This document shows, in pieces, positions 24,744 through 37,429 of a stretch of DNA of 64,000 bases; the first letter of the stretch is position 1, and the number at the start of each line of letters is the position of its first letter. A program made the translations under genes and the position numbers. A model generated the notes under the pieces. That model did not search any database and was not told where the DNA came from. It worked only from the letters and a program-made list of their open reading frames with translations. Source of the stretch: Otis tarda (lineage: Eukaryota; Chordata; Aves; Otidiformes; Otididae). Location: assembly GCA_026413225.1 (NCBI GenBank), contig CM048552.1, forward strand, positions 142,861,053 to 142,925,052. Reading direction: 5' to 3'.

Positions 24744-25794
24744 AAACAGAGAAGTGTGAGATTTTTCACAAAAGCTCCACCACACCAAAGTGAGGAAGAA
24801 AAGTAAAGACAGAAGCATTTGAGTTTGCTTGTAAATACAGAGCAACCCTCTTGCCCTATTGCACTTTGTCTAAGATTTACAAAGGTTTCCCTGAGTGGCA
24901 GATTGTGATAACCTGCAATAACAAGTCCACCAGAATTAAATGGTCACCATCACCACTAACATTACACACACCATGCCAGTCCACCTGCAGAAAGGCAATA
25001 ACTGTCTTCATTTTGTGGTTAATATCAAATACATTTTATCACTGCCAAGAAATAGATGCTTTCTGTCAAGAAACATGGCTTTCAAGGTTAGATGTAAGAA
25101 GGACAGCAACAGCCATAGCAGGCTCTTGCAGACAGCTCCGGGAAGCCCTGACTCTGATGAGACAGCAGCCCCGTCCACAGTATCTGCCCACTGAGACACA
25201 CCAAAGGATTTCACTCAGCCAAACTTACAGATCTTGACATTTATCTTCCTGCTAGGAAACAGCATAATATTTTTCAGCGTCCACCTCGTTAAATGGCAGA
25301 AGAATTTGGCAATGCCAGACTTAGGCTTTGGAGACATGCTACAGCACATCTTGTGATCTTCTTTGGTTTACAACCTAAGACCTGAATAAGTGAAAGTATC
25401 TCTCATTTCATAACCATATTTTTAATGTTATCAAGCTGACTGGACTTCTTGGTTGGGAAGCCACTCAGCTATTGTTTAAACCCTCAGTATTGGGCTCTAT
25501 GTCCTAATAAATTCCTAGAGGTCTGCATTCCTCCAATGCTTGTTCTTACCTCGACATCTTTTGAGTACATTTCTTGAACACTGGTTCCTACCTGTGACCT
25601 CTCTGTTAATACCCATCGTAAGAGCTCAGATGCTTTAGGTCCAAACCAATGCCAGCCCCAGAGGTCTTTCAGAATCTGAAGTACAACCTTTCTCCATTTT
25701 CCAAAGCTTTTCCCTGTTCAGGGACACATGTTAACAGAACCCAGCAAACACAAAGTTGTTGTAGGGCTCCAAAGACAATCAGGTTTTAGGACTG

Positions 25795-26140
25795 TAAGAC
25801 TGGAAAGGGCTTCTAGGTTGAGAGTGAAATCACTTGCTTTTACAATGAGTATTCATACAAACCCTTTAATAAACCTCCTTCAAAAACTTATCAGGTTCTA
25901 ACTTAAAAAAAAGACACATATATACATACATATGTATATGTGTATGTATATTTTGGACTTACCACTGCTATGGGAAGGTTGTTCCACAACCTCACTGTTG
26001 TAATAGATAGCAACTCTATTCTAACTTCCAGCCACAAAGCATTCATGACCAGTTTCTGCTCATTTATTCTGGTCTTAACATTGTTCAGTAGTTTTCTCTT
26101 TCCCTGGAAGCAAAATAGTGCAGAAAATGCAGACAAGCCC
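25795..26140 (-). mobile_element. CR1 LINE 3'-end fragment, antisense, old
   Basis: Read on the + strand it follows the familiar antisense CR1 tail: agactggaaagggcttctag, later gggaaggttgttccacaacc then tcactgttgtaatagatag, ctaacttccagcc and tttattctggtcttaacatt. These correspond to the conserved 3' untranslated segment of amniote CR1 elements, so the element's sense strand is minus. It is heavily diverged and interrupted by an AT/GT alternating repeat at 25,914-25,951. No reverse transcriptase part is visible here. Confidence 0.75.
25914..25951. repeat. 38-bp perfect alternating purine-pyrimidine tract
   Basis: From acacatatatacatacatatg through tatatgtgtatgtatat, purine and pyrimidine alternate at every position. 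The centre (tacatatgta) is palindromic. Such tracts can adopt Z-DNA or cruciform form. It lies inside the CR1 fragment and arose after its insertion. Confidence 0.9.
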
Positions 26141-28554
26141 CATATTCAAAATGGAGTACACAGTTTAACGTACATAGAGACAGGAAGAGTCAATATCAAA
26201 AAGAATTCTTAAATTGTGCAGTCTTCCTCAAATTGTCACATTATTTTTTTTTCTAAAAAGATAGTAGAGAGGAAAATACTGTTGAATAGCAAAAAATTGT
26301 TAAGTCAAAGCTTTAAGTATTGAACCAGTTCATAATGAACGTCCACTGAACTTCATAAGAGAGCACAGACAGTTGTTTTACAGGAAAACAGAAATTGAGT
26401 GTGTTCGAATCTTTCCATTCAGCCTGTAACGGGGAAAAAATACAGATATACAGACAAAGCAAATGTGTTTAAATAACAGTTTTCCTAGACAGTGGAGGAT
26501 GTAGAAAGAAAAGAAAAAAGAAGAAATAAAATAAATTAATCTTTCCAGACAGGTTTAATTTTTTTTTTTTCTGGCACTAATGTGTGTAAATACAAATGAC
26601 AAACAGGTGAAACTGTGGTCAAGCAGTAGTATGACTGTACTTACTCATTCCTTCTCCCATCACGCCAGCACAGCCTCTCCCATCCCACTGCCCTATCACG
26701 CTGTCACTCCGGGTTGTTGGAGGAGAGCATTGTGGTTCATCAGAGAAGAGTTAGCGAAAGAAGTTGCGAGCAACTTTCCACTGTAACGTAGCAAGGCACT
26801 TTGAGACTCTGTTAAAACAAATGTTCTGATCACTTGTTCAAGCACTTGCAGTTCCTCTTTGAAGGCAAGAGAAACGATGGCGCTGAGCAAAGGAAGTTCA
26901 AGCATAGTTAGAGCATTTTGATCGCTATAGAAGATAGTGCCACGCAGGCGTTCCTGATTCTTGCCAACTCTTGTTAGTACATTCAGGCTTCTCCTTTAAC
27001 AGATTTTTTTAGTATATCTTTTATGTTTAGTTCTAAAATGCATTGTATTTACCCAAGAGATCAGATGAAGTTTCTGTCTCCAAAACTTACAGATATATAT
27101 ATATATATTCTTTTAATTGCACAAGAGACCAAAACTCATCTTTCTGGTCTCCCAGGCAATTATATATCTAAGCATTTAAAAAAAAAAAAAGTTTTTCTTC
27201 CATACCCCAATGGACAGTTGATTAAACACACATTAATTTATCTCCGTTATTATTATTATTATCTTTTCAGTTTTTATATCAGAACACATGTATCGGCAGC
27301 TACCTGGCCTTTTGTGTGCAGCAGTGGGGAAAAGTACAAGAAGTCATACAAAAGGCAACAGAAGCCACACAAACAGAAAATTGGTCAAAGCATGTGGAGT
27401 CAGAAAGTCGATCACAGGATAGAATTTGACCCACAGCTTCACGTCTTGAAGTTATCTGTGGCAATTTATCCACAACAGTTTAGCTTTATCTCATTTTGAA
27501 ATCTAATCAACACACTCATTTTAATCAAAGCATAAATTTGACCTCATATCTCCAGAAGCAGAAGATAAACTTTGCCAGTCTTGCTTGCTGTTAAAAAACT
27601 CTTAGACCAGACTTTCATTGCCACTGCCCCCTAGCCAGAGGTTCTCAGCATAGCACTGAATCTTTTTCTCAAGCCATCGTCCGTTTTCACAGTGCTGCCA
27701 CTTTAGCTCTTTCAATATTATGATATTGCTCATAGGAAGAGGACCAGAACAACTCCAGCACGTTACCATGCTGATGCAGCTCTGCAGGTTTTAGGACCTA
27801 TGCTGGTATCTCCAAATGGAGATGCTTCTCCTCTCTGCACCTCAGGCTCCTCACTCAGTATTACCAGGACACTCAGAGCCCTGAATGTTCTCCCCAGGGT
27901 AGCTGTCTAAATCTTTTGACTGAAAATCTGAGAGGAGGTCGCTGCTTTCTTTCATAACTCCATTAGAGTTTTGACAACACGAGCCACCAGCTGCTGGGAG
28001 GACTGGGCACATTACCTTCTACCTGATGGGATTCACGTGCCTTATTTCACAGGTGGTTTTCACTTTCTCTCTTTGGGTTGTTCTCTTGAGAGAAGAATAC
28101 AGTTTCAGCCCATCTTGTAAGCGGTTCCATTCTATGTCAAAGATGTGGCTATGAATGGCTTTAGGTATCAAGTGGATCTAATGCTAGCTTTCTCACACAG
28201 CCAGGACAAATGCTTAGCCACATACTTGAGGGGAGGTGGATGAGGAGATGTAGAGGTACACAGCAAGTATATTTTGTGCAGAACCCAATTGAGTTGGTAT
28301 GTTTGGAGAACATCAATTGGATTGAGCTCCTCAGGGAAGAAAACAGAAGGAACACCTTATTTATGGATCCAAACAAAGTTGTAGCATGAAACAGGCTCCG
28401 AGCTGCTCAGATTGTCAAGGCTGAGGTGCCTCTGAGAATACCCAGAAGGAGAATTTGGGTTCCTGAAAAACCCAAATGTCAAAAACTTAAGCAGCTGCAG
28501 AGTTAAAGCAGTAGCTCAGCAGAATTTTTTAGAATCAAGGTTTTGGATTGAGAT
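26141..28554. other. Non-coding stretch with microsatellites
   Basis: Contains (AT)n at 27,093-27,109 and (TTA)n at 27,247-27,262. The longest open frame of the window (27,023-27,499, 158 codons, +) runs through both and translates into low-complexity I/Y and K runs. It is not supported as a gene. No named transposon was recognised. Confidence 0.5.
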
Positions 28555-28685
28555 ACCAAAACTCCACTTGTAACTTTGGTCCCTTTATGGATGTGACTCA
28601 CTTTTTCAGTGCCTTCATTCCCCTTCTGCAAAATGAGGATAGGCACACTCTCTTCTCTCTAACAGGAATGCTGAAAAAATGCACA
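28555..28685 (+). mobile_element. MIR/CORE-SINE-like fragment
   Basis: The segment atgtgactcactttttcag, gccttcattccccttctgc, aaaatgaggatag and ctaacaggaatgctgaaa follows the MIR tail order: gtgac..tcact, a cctcagtttcc-like box, ctgtaaaatgagg, and a later ctcacagg.ttgtga-like box. It is old and diverged. A T-rich stretch of random sequence is the alternative, but the order of boxes argues against it. Confidence 0.6.
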
Positions 28686-29508
28686 CAGAAAAATCTGTCA
28701 GGTGATGAGCCCTACAGGAAAAGTGCAAGCCTTTGAAAGAGAAATTATAATTCATAAGTGGATTTTGCAAAGTAGGTCTTCAGCCAACAGCAAGCTCTCA
28801 GAAAAAAAAATATTTTCACTCCGGAGCAATGAGGCCTTCCACCTAGCCCAGGACTGTGCTGGCTGGACACAAGTTAGTCTGCGCTACCTGATCACCAGTG
28901 TCTCATCTATAATACCCTGTGTGTTGTCGACTGTGGTTATCACACCATGGGGTACAGGACTGGATATGTTATTTCTTGTACAGGACAAAAAACACATGCA
29001 GAACATGCTAGTCCGTCGCTTTGCCCTGCTCCTGCTTTGAGCTGCCCACGTAGCAGCAGGAAGAAACACTGCTCCTCTCCCAGGTGAGCCTTCTTCTGCT
29101 TCCTCCATCACGGAAGTTGTCCAGAGTTCCAGAGAAATGTTCGCAGGCATTTGTTGCATGCAAATAGCTGCCAAATAAATCATTGTATATTGCAGCACAA
29201 CCCCTGAGGGGGTTTGTACCTATGGAACTTGCTACTGTCACTCCACTTCCCCATATACTTTAATCATGTTATTCATTCGGCAAGAAGGATGAATGTTACA
29301 GCGTGAGACTTTAATCCCTCACTGCTGAGGATCTGATTCTCAGCGAGGGAGAGAGAGAGCAGGAAATCCAGAGGAAAAAACTTTAGGTAGAAGTAAAATG
29401 CCATTATTTCTCAGCACTGGGTTTAGGCAAGGATTGTATTATAAGAACAGCTTCCTAAAATACTTCAGGAGAAATTTACCGTGTTGAGCATGCGTTCATT
29501 GTGCATGG

Positions 29509-29528
29509 GTGTACGTGCATGCACATGT
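29509..29528. repeat. 20-bp alternating purine-pyrimidine tract
   Basis: gtgtacgtgcatgcacatgt alternates purine and pyrimidine throughout and is nearly palindromic around tgcatgca. Confidence 0.85.
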
Positions 29529-29974
29529 CAGTAAATACAGGGCCTAAACAGCATCTTTAAGGCAGTGAATTTGCAACCTTTTAAAGCATCTGAAAAATTC
29601 TTATCTTCTCTCTACTTCTGTGGGGTAGCTCTATGGATCACAAAGCAACTTTACAAGGATGTTTTGTCTGTCTTCTAACCCTTTGAATTTTTTTCTGTAA
29701 AGACAATAAAAATGAAATAGCAGCAGGAATCAGAGGGAGAGGAGCACAGCATTTATTGGTAATCTAAGCTCCTATCTTTTTAGTAGCCCCAGTATGTTTT
29801 AAAGGTACCAGTTTATTTGATATCTCTGCAGTCAGTGCCCTCTGTACGAGGAGCAATGCCTACTTCTTCATGCTGGCCTTGACAGTAACCCCAAATTGAT
29901 CCCTTCCTTTTAAGATTTAAGCTCTCAGGCCTCTGTTAAGACCTCCAGCAAATATGCTAACTACCAAGTCGTAG

Positions 29975-30017
29975 AGGAAACTGGACAAACAAATCTAAAG
30001 GAAACTGGACAAACACT
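29975..30017. repeat. Tandem duplication, 24-bp unit
   Basis: aggaaactggacaaac recurs after 24 bp (29,975 and 29,999). The first copy continues aaatctaa and the second diverges after a further three bases. Confidence 0.85.
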
Positions 30018-33015
30018 ATTTCACACCCCATAATCCCCCCAAAGCAGCTATGATACAACACTAATGGCGATTGATACTTTTGTTTACCTATGTCCAAGGG
30101 CGGTTATAAATCAGTATCTGAGAAATGCAAAGCTATGTAGTTTATTACAAACTAGTCCCTCTGGCAAGCCAGCTTCCAGGTGGTTGCTATTATTCCAGAC
30201 TCAACCAGTCAACCAGGAAAGCACAAGATTTGCACAAAAAAAAAAAGTGCAGCTTGCATATTTTGAAGTGTTGTGCATATTAAACAATTTAACATGAAAA
30301 AGGGGCCAAACAAATCAATAAAAACAGCTAACACAATATAGTCCAGTTTAGAGTTTATGAGAAGCACATTTAACAAAGTTTTTTGTAGAGCTTTCCTCTA
30401 AGCATGACTGAGTGACAATTTAATGAGCCATCTTCATAATCCCAGATCTATTTACACAGCCTGAAGATGTGATCTCACTTTCTTTTCCAGTACATCTTTC
30501 CGATCTCAGCCCTGCTTGAGGGATTGACCAGTGGTAATCTTCTAGCTCCATTTTGACATAAGGTGTCTGCAAGCCTGTTGACTATCTCCCTTCTTGGTCT
30601 CATTCCAGGTCCTCTGTCCATCAACATGGGAAAGAGTACTGCCTTCCTTGAAAGCCCCTGCTTCTGAGAAGCAGGAGCATGACAAAAGTCATGAGTTATT
30701 GAAACTGGATATGACAGAGGTCTCAGCCCATCAATCAAGTTACCAGTTTTAGTAATTAATTATAATAATAATATTATAGCAGATAGTCATAAACTGCATT
30801 GTTCGGGGTCCAAGAAGGGAGTGGGAAAAATAACTTTTTAATTCAAACCAGTGAAGAAGATAGACACTTATTCCAAAACCTCGCCTCTCAATCAGATTTC
30901 TCATCTGGCTCATAAGAAAATCTAAATTTTAGAGGACTCACTACCATACTACTACTATTCAGTGATGTTGTGGTACATTGACACTACTTTCATTCTTCCA
31001 GTACTTACCAGTCTCCACCAGACAGACTGGACACCTCTGTTCTGTAAGCTCCACATGATTACTAGTTTTCCAAGTATGAGAAACCTGGAACAGAAGAATA
31101 GAAGGACTGAATCCCATTTCTTCTACTGCCACCCAGCTCTGAGCAGCCATGGTGCGCAGCATAGTGACAACCATGACATTCCTGAGTCATCATGGATTTG
31201 CTGCAGAAGTTTAATAGGCAAAATACAAAAGACTGTGATGAGGAATGGTGATACAAAGCCCTCCACACTTCCTTCTTACCAACCCTGCCAAGCTAGGGAA
31301 GCATAATGGTTTATGGACAATCTCAGTTTACTCTTTTGTCCTTTACTATTAATCATTCTGTGTCAATGAATGAAAGTACAATGGTTAACATTACAGATTA
31401 ATTGTTGCAGCTTGATCTATAATTAAGGGATTACATGTGTGATAAGATTTTCAGGCATAGAAATGAGAAAGAATATTATGAGATACAATATCTGGCATGA
31501 AAGTCTTGCTGACTGCAGAAGATTAGAGCTCAACCTTGAGCTGCTACCCAAAAGTGGTTGAGTTCTGTGCCGTATCATCTCAATTTGCATTGAACACAGA
31601 GGAAAGAAGGTAAGGGACTATATATTTTGACACACTTGCAAGACATAACACAGCTTTGGCATGTGCTGTGTGAGTTAGGATATTTTATTAACCTCCTAAC
31701 TTTTTTACTGGATCAAATTATTTGGGAAATGTCAGCATTTTATATTTTCACATAATCCACAAGGAAGGTAATAAAAAAGGATGATTTTACACCAAGTATT
31801 TTTTGCATAGTAATAAACAACATAGCATAGTCTAGATAATCATGCCCCATGAACTCCCTGCAGATGGACCCTGTCACGCTAAACCTCAGAGCTTCACAGC
31901 CACTATTCTATGTCATGGCCAAGAATAGCAACTACATCTTTGGGCCATCAGATCTGATTAACAGTCTTTGATCCCAAAGCCTTCTGCTTGTATCTCAGTA
32001 CTACCCCAACCAGAATGTCTCTATATAACCCTGCGGCTGCTCAGCTCATCCCCTTCCCCAACACCCGAAAGCCTTGCGGCAGGACTGCATTTGTACAAGG
32101 GAGAAAGCCAGTGGCTCTACATTCTGGTTGACTGCATGAAACCACAGTTGTATGGGCAATTGAAAAACAGTTCTTAATTTTAAATACAACAGATGCCAAT
32201 GAAAAGGTGACTAAGTTACCTTTCAAAACTGGGAGTCTGTGCAACACAAAGGCAGTGAAGATGTTCACTGCTGAATGGTCTGATCAGATTGCATGTACTG
32301 GTTTCAAGAAATGCATGCAAGAAATAGTTTTTTCATTATATATCTTTAGCCAGATTATTATCCTGGAAAATTCTAATTTAAGAGTGCCCATGTGTGCTGT
32401 TGCAAATTAATGACAATTACTTTCTCAAAGGTAAAGATATTTTACTGGAAAGGGATTTTTATATTATTCACCACTTTTATGAGTGTTTTGTTTGGATTCA
32501 GCCCTAAGTTTAGGAGTGAAGTCCAGATACAAACACATATGCACTTTTAACCCCTAATGTCACCCTGGACATAAAGGCTATTAGCATTTTTCTCTTATTT
32601 ATGTTTCTGCTGGTACAGCCTATATTTTCAAAGATATTCAGCACTTTGTTTTATGCAGTGTGCAGATTCTCATGACGGCACATACAGATTGTTAAATTAC
32701 AGAGATATTGAGGATGTGTCAAAATAGTTGTGCACTTATTTTTTTTTTCCTTTTTTTCCTCCTTCTTTCTGTATTTTTCATAGTTCACTGGCCAACACCA
32801 TCATAACAGCTATGCTGTCAAAAAAAAAGAAATCCAAACAATAATAGGCAGAGTCTTTGTACAGAAATTCACCCTATTCTGACAGGCCATTTCCTTATTA
32901 TTTTTTTATCAGGAGAGACATGTGTTTTACAGGACAAATGGGAAGACGCAAGTATTACCCCAGTGACCTTGCAATGCAGTTTTGCAGAGCTGCAAAGGTG
33001 ACATGCCATGCCATA

Positions 33016-33122
33016 GACCCAGCTTTTATTCTTGGCTCTGCCAGTAGTCTGCTAGCAATGCTGGGCACTCACCTTGGCTCGCTGCACCTCAGTTATCTCA
33101 TATGTAAAACAGGGATAAGGGC
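33016..33122 (+). mobile_element. MIR-like SINE fragment
   Basis: This is the clearest MIR match in the window. It contains cttggctctgccagtagtc, then gctgggcactcaccttggc, then gctgcacctcagttatctc and atatgtaaaacagggataa. These correspond box by box to the MIR consensus order of ggctctgccac..., the gtgac..tgggc segment, the cctcagtttcctcat box and ctgtaaaatggggata. The tRNA-like head is not visible upstream, so the copy is 5'-truncated or decayed. Confidence 0.75.
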
Positions 33123-33575
33123 ACAAAGCACACTTAGATCTATGGTTGACAACAGTACTGCAGTATAATGGCTAATTTTCTGTGGGAATAAGTGTTATTC
33201 TTTCTCAGAGCTTGGATAAATTGAGGGAGGGGGGCAAGTGGGAACACCACAGACCAAACTGAGGAGGATTCCTCCTACAAAGCCATCAAGCTGTTGTACA
33301 GCTCTAGTCTAGGGGTCTTCTCTCATCCTTCCTATGTGAAGGAAAGAGTATTACAGGCTTTCTGTTTCTGGGACCTGGGCTTCCTCCTCGCTTCACAGTG
33401 CTCCTGCACAGCAGCTGGCTTTGTAGAATGCCCTTCCACAGGGCTGTAAGTACAGCCAGCCACAGCCTACGTGTATAGCCAGCCACCTTCATTACAGACC
33501 TGCTGCTGAAGGAGAGGGAAAGGGTCAAGATGAGGCATGAAGAATGAAATATAGCAGATTCAGCCACGCCAAAAA

Positions 33576-33605
33576 GCACACATATGCGTGCGTGCACACA
33601 CACAC
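33576..33605. repeat. 30-bp perfect alternating purine-pyrimidine (CA/CG) tract
   Basis: gcacacatatgcgtgcgtgc followed by acacacacac alternates strictly and includes several GC/CG steps, the composition most favourable for Z-DNA. Confidence 0.9.
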
Positions 33606-33673
33606 CACATACTCCCATCCAGTGAGGGTCAGGACCTTACCTTTATTACCATACCACACAAGTAAACCAAGTT

Positions 33674-33698
33674 GTTTTGTTTTGTTTTGTTTTGTTTT
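33674..33698. repeat. (GTTTT)n pentanucleotide microsatellite
   Basis: Five consecutive GTTTT units without interruption. Confidence 0.9.
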
Positions 33699-34046
33699 AA
33701 ATCTGTTTCTGTGCTTTTACTGCATAAGACCATCAGTTGCAATTCTTAGCCCCTGATTTTATGACATTGCACTAGCTGTAGACCTGTTGGAAGGGATGTC
33801 CCAAAAGTCACTAGCTTAGAGGAACGCTTGCACAGTGCAAAGCCATGACAAGAAGTTTTATGCTACTAACCAGTGGCTAAACCCTTTGCATGGGGCTTGC
33901 CTAGGACTTAGGGGCCAAGGTCAGTTCCAGCATCCTAGAGTTGATAATGTCAGAGTGCTAACTAAAAGTTTTCAAATTCTTTTAACAGATGATTGTCAAA
34001 AAATATGGTCAAGAAAACAAAATTCTCTCCTGTGTTGGTTATTAAT

Positions 34047-34108
34047 GGACCTTTCTACCCATAAATGGTGTAATAACGGACCTTTCTACCCGTAAATGGC
34101 TCTTTCTA
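34047..34108. repeat. Tandem duplication, 31-bp unit, two copies
   Basis: ggacctttctacccataaatgg recurs 31 bp later as ggacctttctacccgtaaatgg, with one substitution. A partial third echo (ctttctatccata) follows. Confidence 0.85.
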
Positions 34109-34689
34109 TCCATACATGTCTATATTTTTCTGTGGTAATGCTAATTCCTCAATAACATAAAGTGTTAAGGAGTTGCATGGGTAAGTGATGAAGTATCTAC
34201 AGATAGTATTTTAGGTTCACATGGATGACCCCTTCAAAGAGCTGTGGGCAAGGGAGCCTCAGCTCAGGCTTAGATAATCCCTTCTGAGGGTCGGCTGGCC
34301 ACCCTTGCCCAAACACACTTCGGCTCTGGCACTACGCCATCTCCCGACCGCAAGCCTTAAGTAGATTCAGCAGATGTGAAAGAAGGAAGTAGCACGGAAA
34401 AGAGATATTTGCCCATCAGATGTTAAAACTGGCCAGTAGGAAGCCTGGTTAATGAATTTCTATGAAAGCCTGCTTGGGGAGCAATATTAATTATGATTTA
34501 CAAAGATATTTTATTTACCAAGCTAAGGGTTAGCGGTTGGTTTTTTTTTTTTTTTTTTAGCTTTCCTTGATGCAAAAGGGAAGGAGAAGAGCTAAGGAAT
34601 TACTCAATAAAGGCTCTCAGAGATTGTACCTTGTTAGCGTATGAATTTTGGTGTGAGTTCTTTGTTAGTTTAAAGAGGGATGGACAGAT

Positions 34690-35650
34690 ATTTCAACTCC
34701 TGCAGCCCTATTCTGGGCTTTCACTTGGTAGCCCTATTTTTCATGTTAGGAAAAAGGATAAATAAGAAACTATGATATATCTATTTTATGTCCTTCATCA
34801 TTTTACATCATGTTTCATCCTAATTGTCCTCTTACACTGTATTCTTTTAATTCTCTCCCGATACAGAGTTTGTGCAATGCCTTTAATAACTTTCATTACT
34901 TCTATCCATTGCCCCTCCTATTTATGCTCTGTATTTTCAGTTATAATTATATGAGAACAATCCAGTATTTTCAGTGTTCTCTAGTCCCTGATTTTAACTT
35001 TTTTCTTGCTTTTTCACCACTGCTGCTCACTGATTTGTCCACCAACAGCCAAGCCCTTTTTTTGCAGTGCCTGTAGTTCATCTTGAACCCAGTTATGTGA
35101 AAAAAGTAGATCAAATTATTCCTTCCAATATGTATTACCGTGTATTTGTCAGCACTGAATTTCATCTGCCATCATGTTCCCCAGCCACCTAGCTTTGTTA
35201 AGTCCCACCAGAGTTCCTCACAGTCTTGTTTCCTAAATAATTTTGCAGATTTTGTGACCTCGACATTTGTCTCCCCCACGTCTTACAGATTATGAATGGG
35301 TCTGTTAAATGCTTGGGATCACACATAGCAACATCATCATACCATGCTGAAAATGGACCACTTATTCCAACTTCTTTTTGGCCTTAAAGCCAGCCATGAT
35401 CCATGACCCCTAGAATGACTGCATTTTGTTGACTTTCTTTTCTTAGCAGCTTTTTGAAAAATGAAAACTGTACCTGCTAGTCCTCAGAAGCTGAAGACAA
35501 CTAACATACAGTCCTGACCAGCCTCTCAGGTGCTGAATGTATTAATTTGGACAGATAACTCATCTTTTGACACTTCCACTTTCTTAGTCAGGAAAAGCAT
35601 CCCTGAATGCTTACCCTGTTTTCTACTCTTCCTTAGGCATCTACTGTTGG
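34690..35650 (-). mobile_element. CR1 LINE fragment, about 1 kb, antisense, old
   Basis: On the + strand it runs along the well-known antisense CR1 sequence of turtles, crocodilians and birds. Clear anchors are tgtattaccgtgtatttgtc, agcactgaatttcatctgcc, atcatgttccccagccacc, then attttgcagattttgtgacc, agattatgaatgggtctgt, and aaaatggaccacttattcc followed by gccatgatccatgacc. The sense strand is therefore minus. It is best preserved from about 35,090 to 35,420; the outer limits are approximate. There is no intact reverse transcriptase frame, so it is an inactive fragment. Confidence 0.8.
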
Positions 35651-37429
35651 CCACTTCTGAGATAGAAGCTGGGATAAATGGAGCTTTGGTCTAGCTTGGT
35701 ATAGCCATTCTTACGCAATAATCTCATCTTCATTATCTGAAAAATTAGGTTTCGGGTCGGATTTTCCCCAGACTTCTTGTGATGACGAATGATTTAAAGA
35801 AAACATTAAGACAAAAGTGCTCGAAAGTGCTTGATTTTGAATGGCTTAGGATGACAGCTTTGTATCATGTCTGAATGTAAATAACTTCCTGCTTACTCTC
35901 ACCTTCAAATCTTTAATGGAGGTGGTAAAATAAGACAAATCTTATATTAGTACACCCTGGAGCCCATCAATCATTTCCCTTCCTCAACAGAATACGATTG
36001 CCTTTGTTTATTATTTTTCCTACAGTTTTGAATCCACATGACAGTGTCCATATTCCATCACCTTTCAAAGAATTAAGAGAGAAATATTTTTGAGATGTAT
36101 GTAATACTTCCCATGCTGCTATTGTCTATATGCTCTGAATTTCTTTTCTTTTTTTTTTTTTTTAAGGAAGAAAAATAGCAAGCAAGCACATATATAAAGC
36201 AAATAGTTTATAACCTGATGCCTGTCTTCAGAGCTCCACAGAAGCTGTGTTTCTGTATTTCTTTCTTTTCTCATCATATTTATTGTTTTATGATGTTAGA
36301 AGGACAAATTAGACAAGAGATTCAGTCACCCTTCTATTCTGAATGTTATTATAACACTTGCCGTTATTTAACACTAGATTTGAGTGTCTCAGTCTTAGAC
36401 TCTCCCACTAACAACAGTTAAAAGTCCTCTAGCATTAACACTGGGCTTCACCTTGACTGATACTTTAAACTAGAAGCTGAATGGTCTGGATGAAGGGTCA
36501 GTTAACATTTGCGTTGAGTTGTATCAAGGCAGATGTGTATGCTTTTGACAGTGAGCAGATTAATCAGCAGTGGATATTTGGGTAATATTCCTCCTCTGGG
36601 CCTGTTATTTGCTGCCAATTTTTGAGAAATATGTGAGGTTTAGAGCACTGGTGATTAGACTTTGTACTTTTGGCATGAGGTCTGACATCTGGACCACCCA
36701 GGTGAAAGTCCACTGCAGTTCAGGAATCAGTTGACTCTAAATGTCCGAGAATGTCCCCTTCCAAAATTATGTTTGGGGGCTGATCCATGAATTCTACATA
36801 TGCTGAAAACATCTGCCTATGCTCCAAGCTCAGAAGACGACCTCTGAAATAACAGAATTTAAAAAAACACCACAACTAATTTGTTGTTTCCAAGAGCCCA
36901 AACCCTAGACCCTCAAATCTGTGTGTTACAGGAAAAAAAAAATTAAAAGGCAGGTTAAGGCAAATGCTTTGGGATTCTTTATCATTTTTGACTGCCATTT
37001 AGCCTGGAGATGCCATGTTCCACCCACAAATCACATGGTCAGTAATCAGTCCACCCAGCCACAGCCAGCCAGTAATTGTTTGCTGCACAAACTCTGTAAC
37101 ACTTCATTAGTTCTGCCACACATCTACTTCCACTGAAGGTAACTTTCCAAAACAAAAAAGCACAGGGCAACTTCCATCTATTTTTAGCACAACTTTAAAA
37201 AAAAATACAGGAAATGCAATTGAGGAAAAGGGCTGCTCGCACTATAGTTTACAATTTAAAGCGAAAATATGGTCTGCTTTTTTTTTTTTTTTCTGTCAGT
37301 CTTACATTTCTCCAATGAGACTGTGAGAAATGTGCAAAGTTATGTGATCATTTCTGACAGTTCCTGGCAGCTGGGCAGGCAAGCACTGGAAAGGATATCT
37401 CTCTCCCGATCCAAGATTAAATTTGGACT
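35651..37429. other. AT-rich non-coding stretch
   Basis: No gene or named repeat was recognised. T-runs occur at 36,149-36,163 and about 37,279-37,291. Confidence 0.5.

Larger units (their letters stand above)
28686..33015. other. Non-coding stretch, no gene or named repeat seen
   Basis: Frames on opposite strands over 28,702-29,241 and 30,959-31,306 are mutual shadows. A GT-alternating tract lies at 29,509-29,528, a tandem duplication at 29,975-30,017 and (TAA)n-like sequence near 30,760. No transposon family was recognised. Confidence 0.45.

Noticed and set aside
26395..26415. tRNA B-box-like gttcgaatc
   Set aside because: No A-box at the right distance and no cloverleaf can be folded.
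27023..27499. Longest open frame in the window, 158 codons, + strand
   Set aside because: It runs through AT and TTA microsatellites and a poly-A run, giving repeated I/Y and K residues, with no domain and no splice context.
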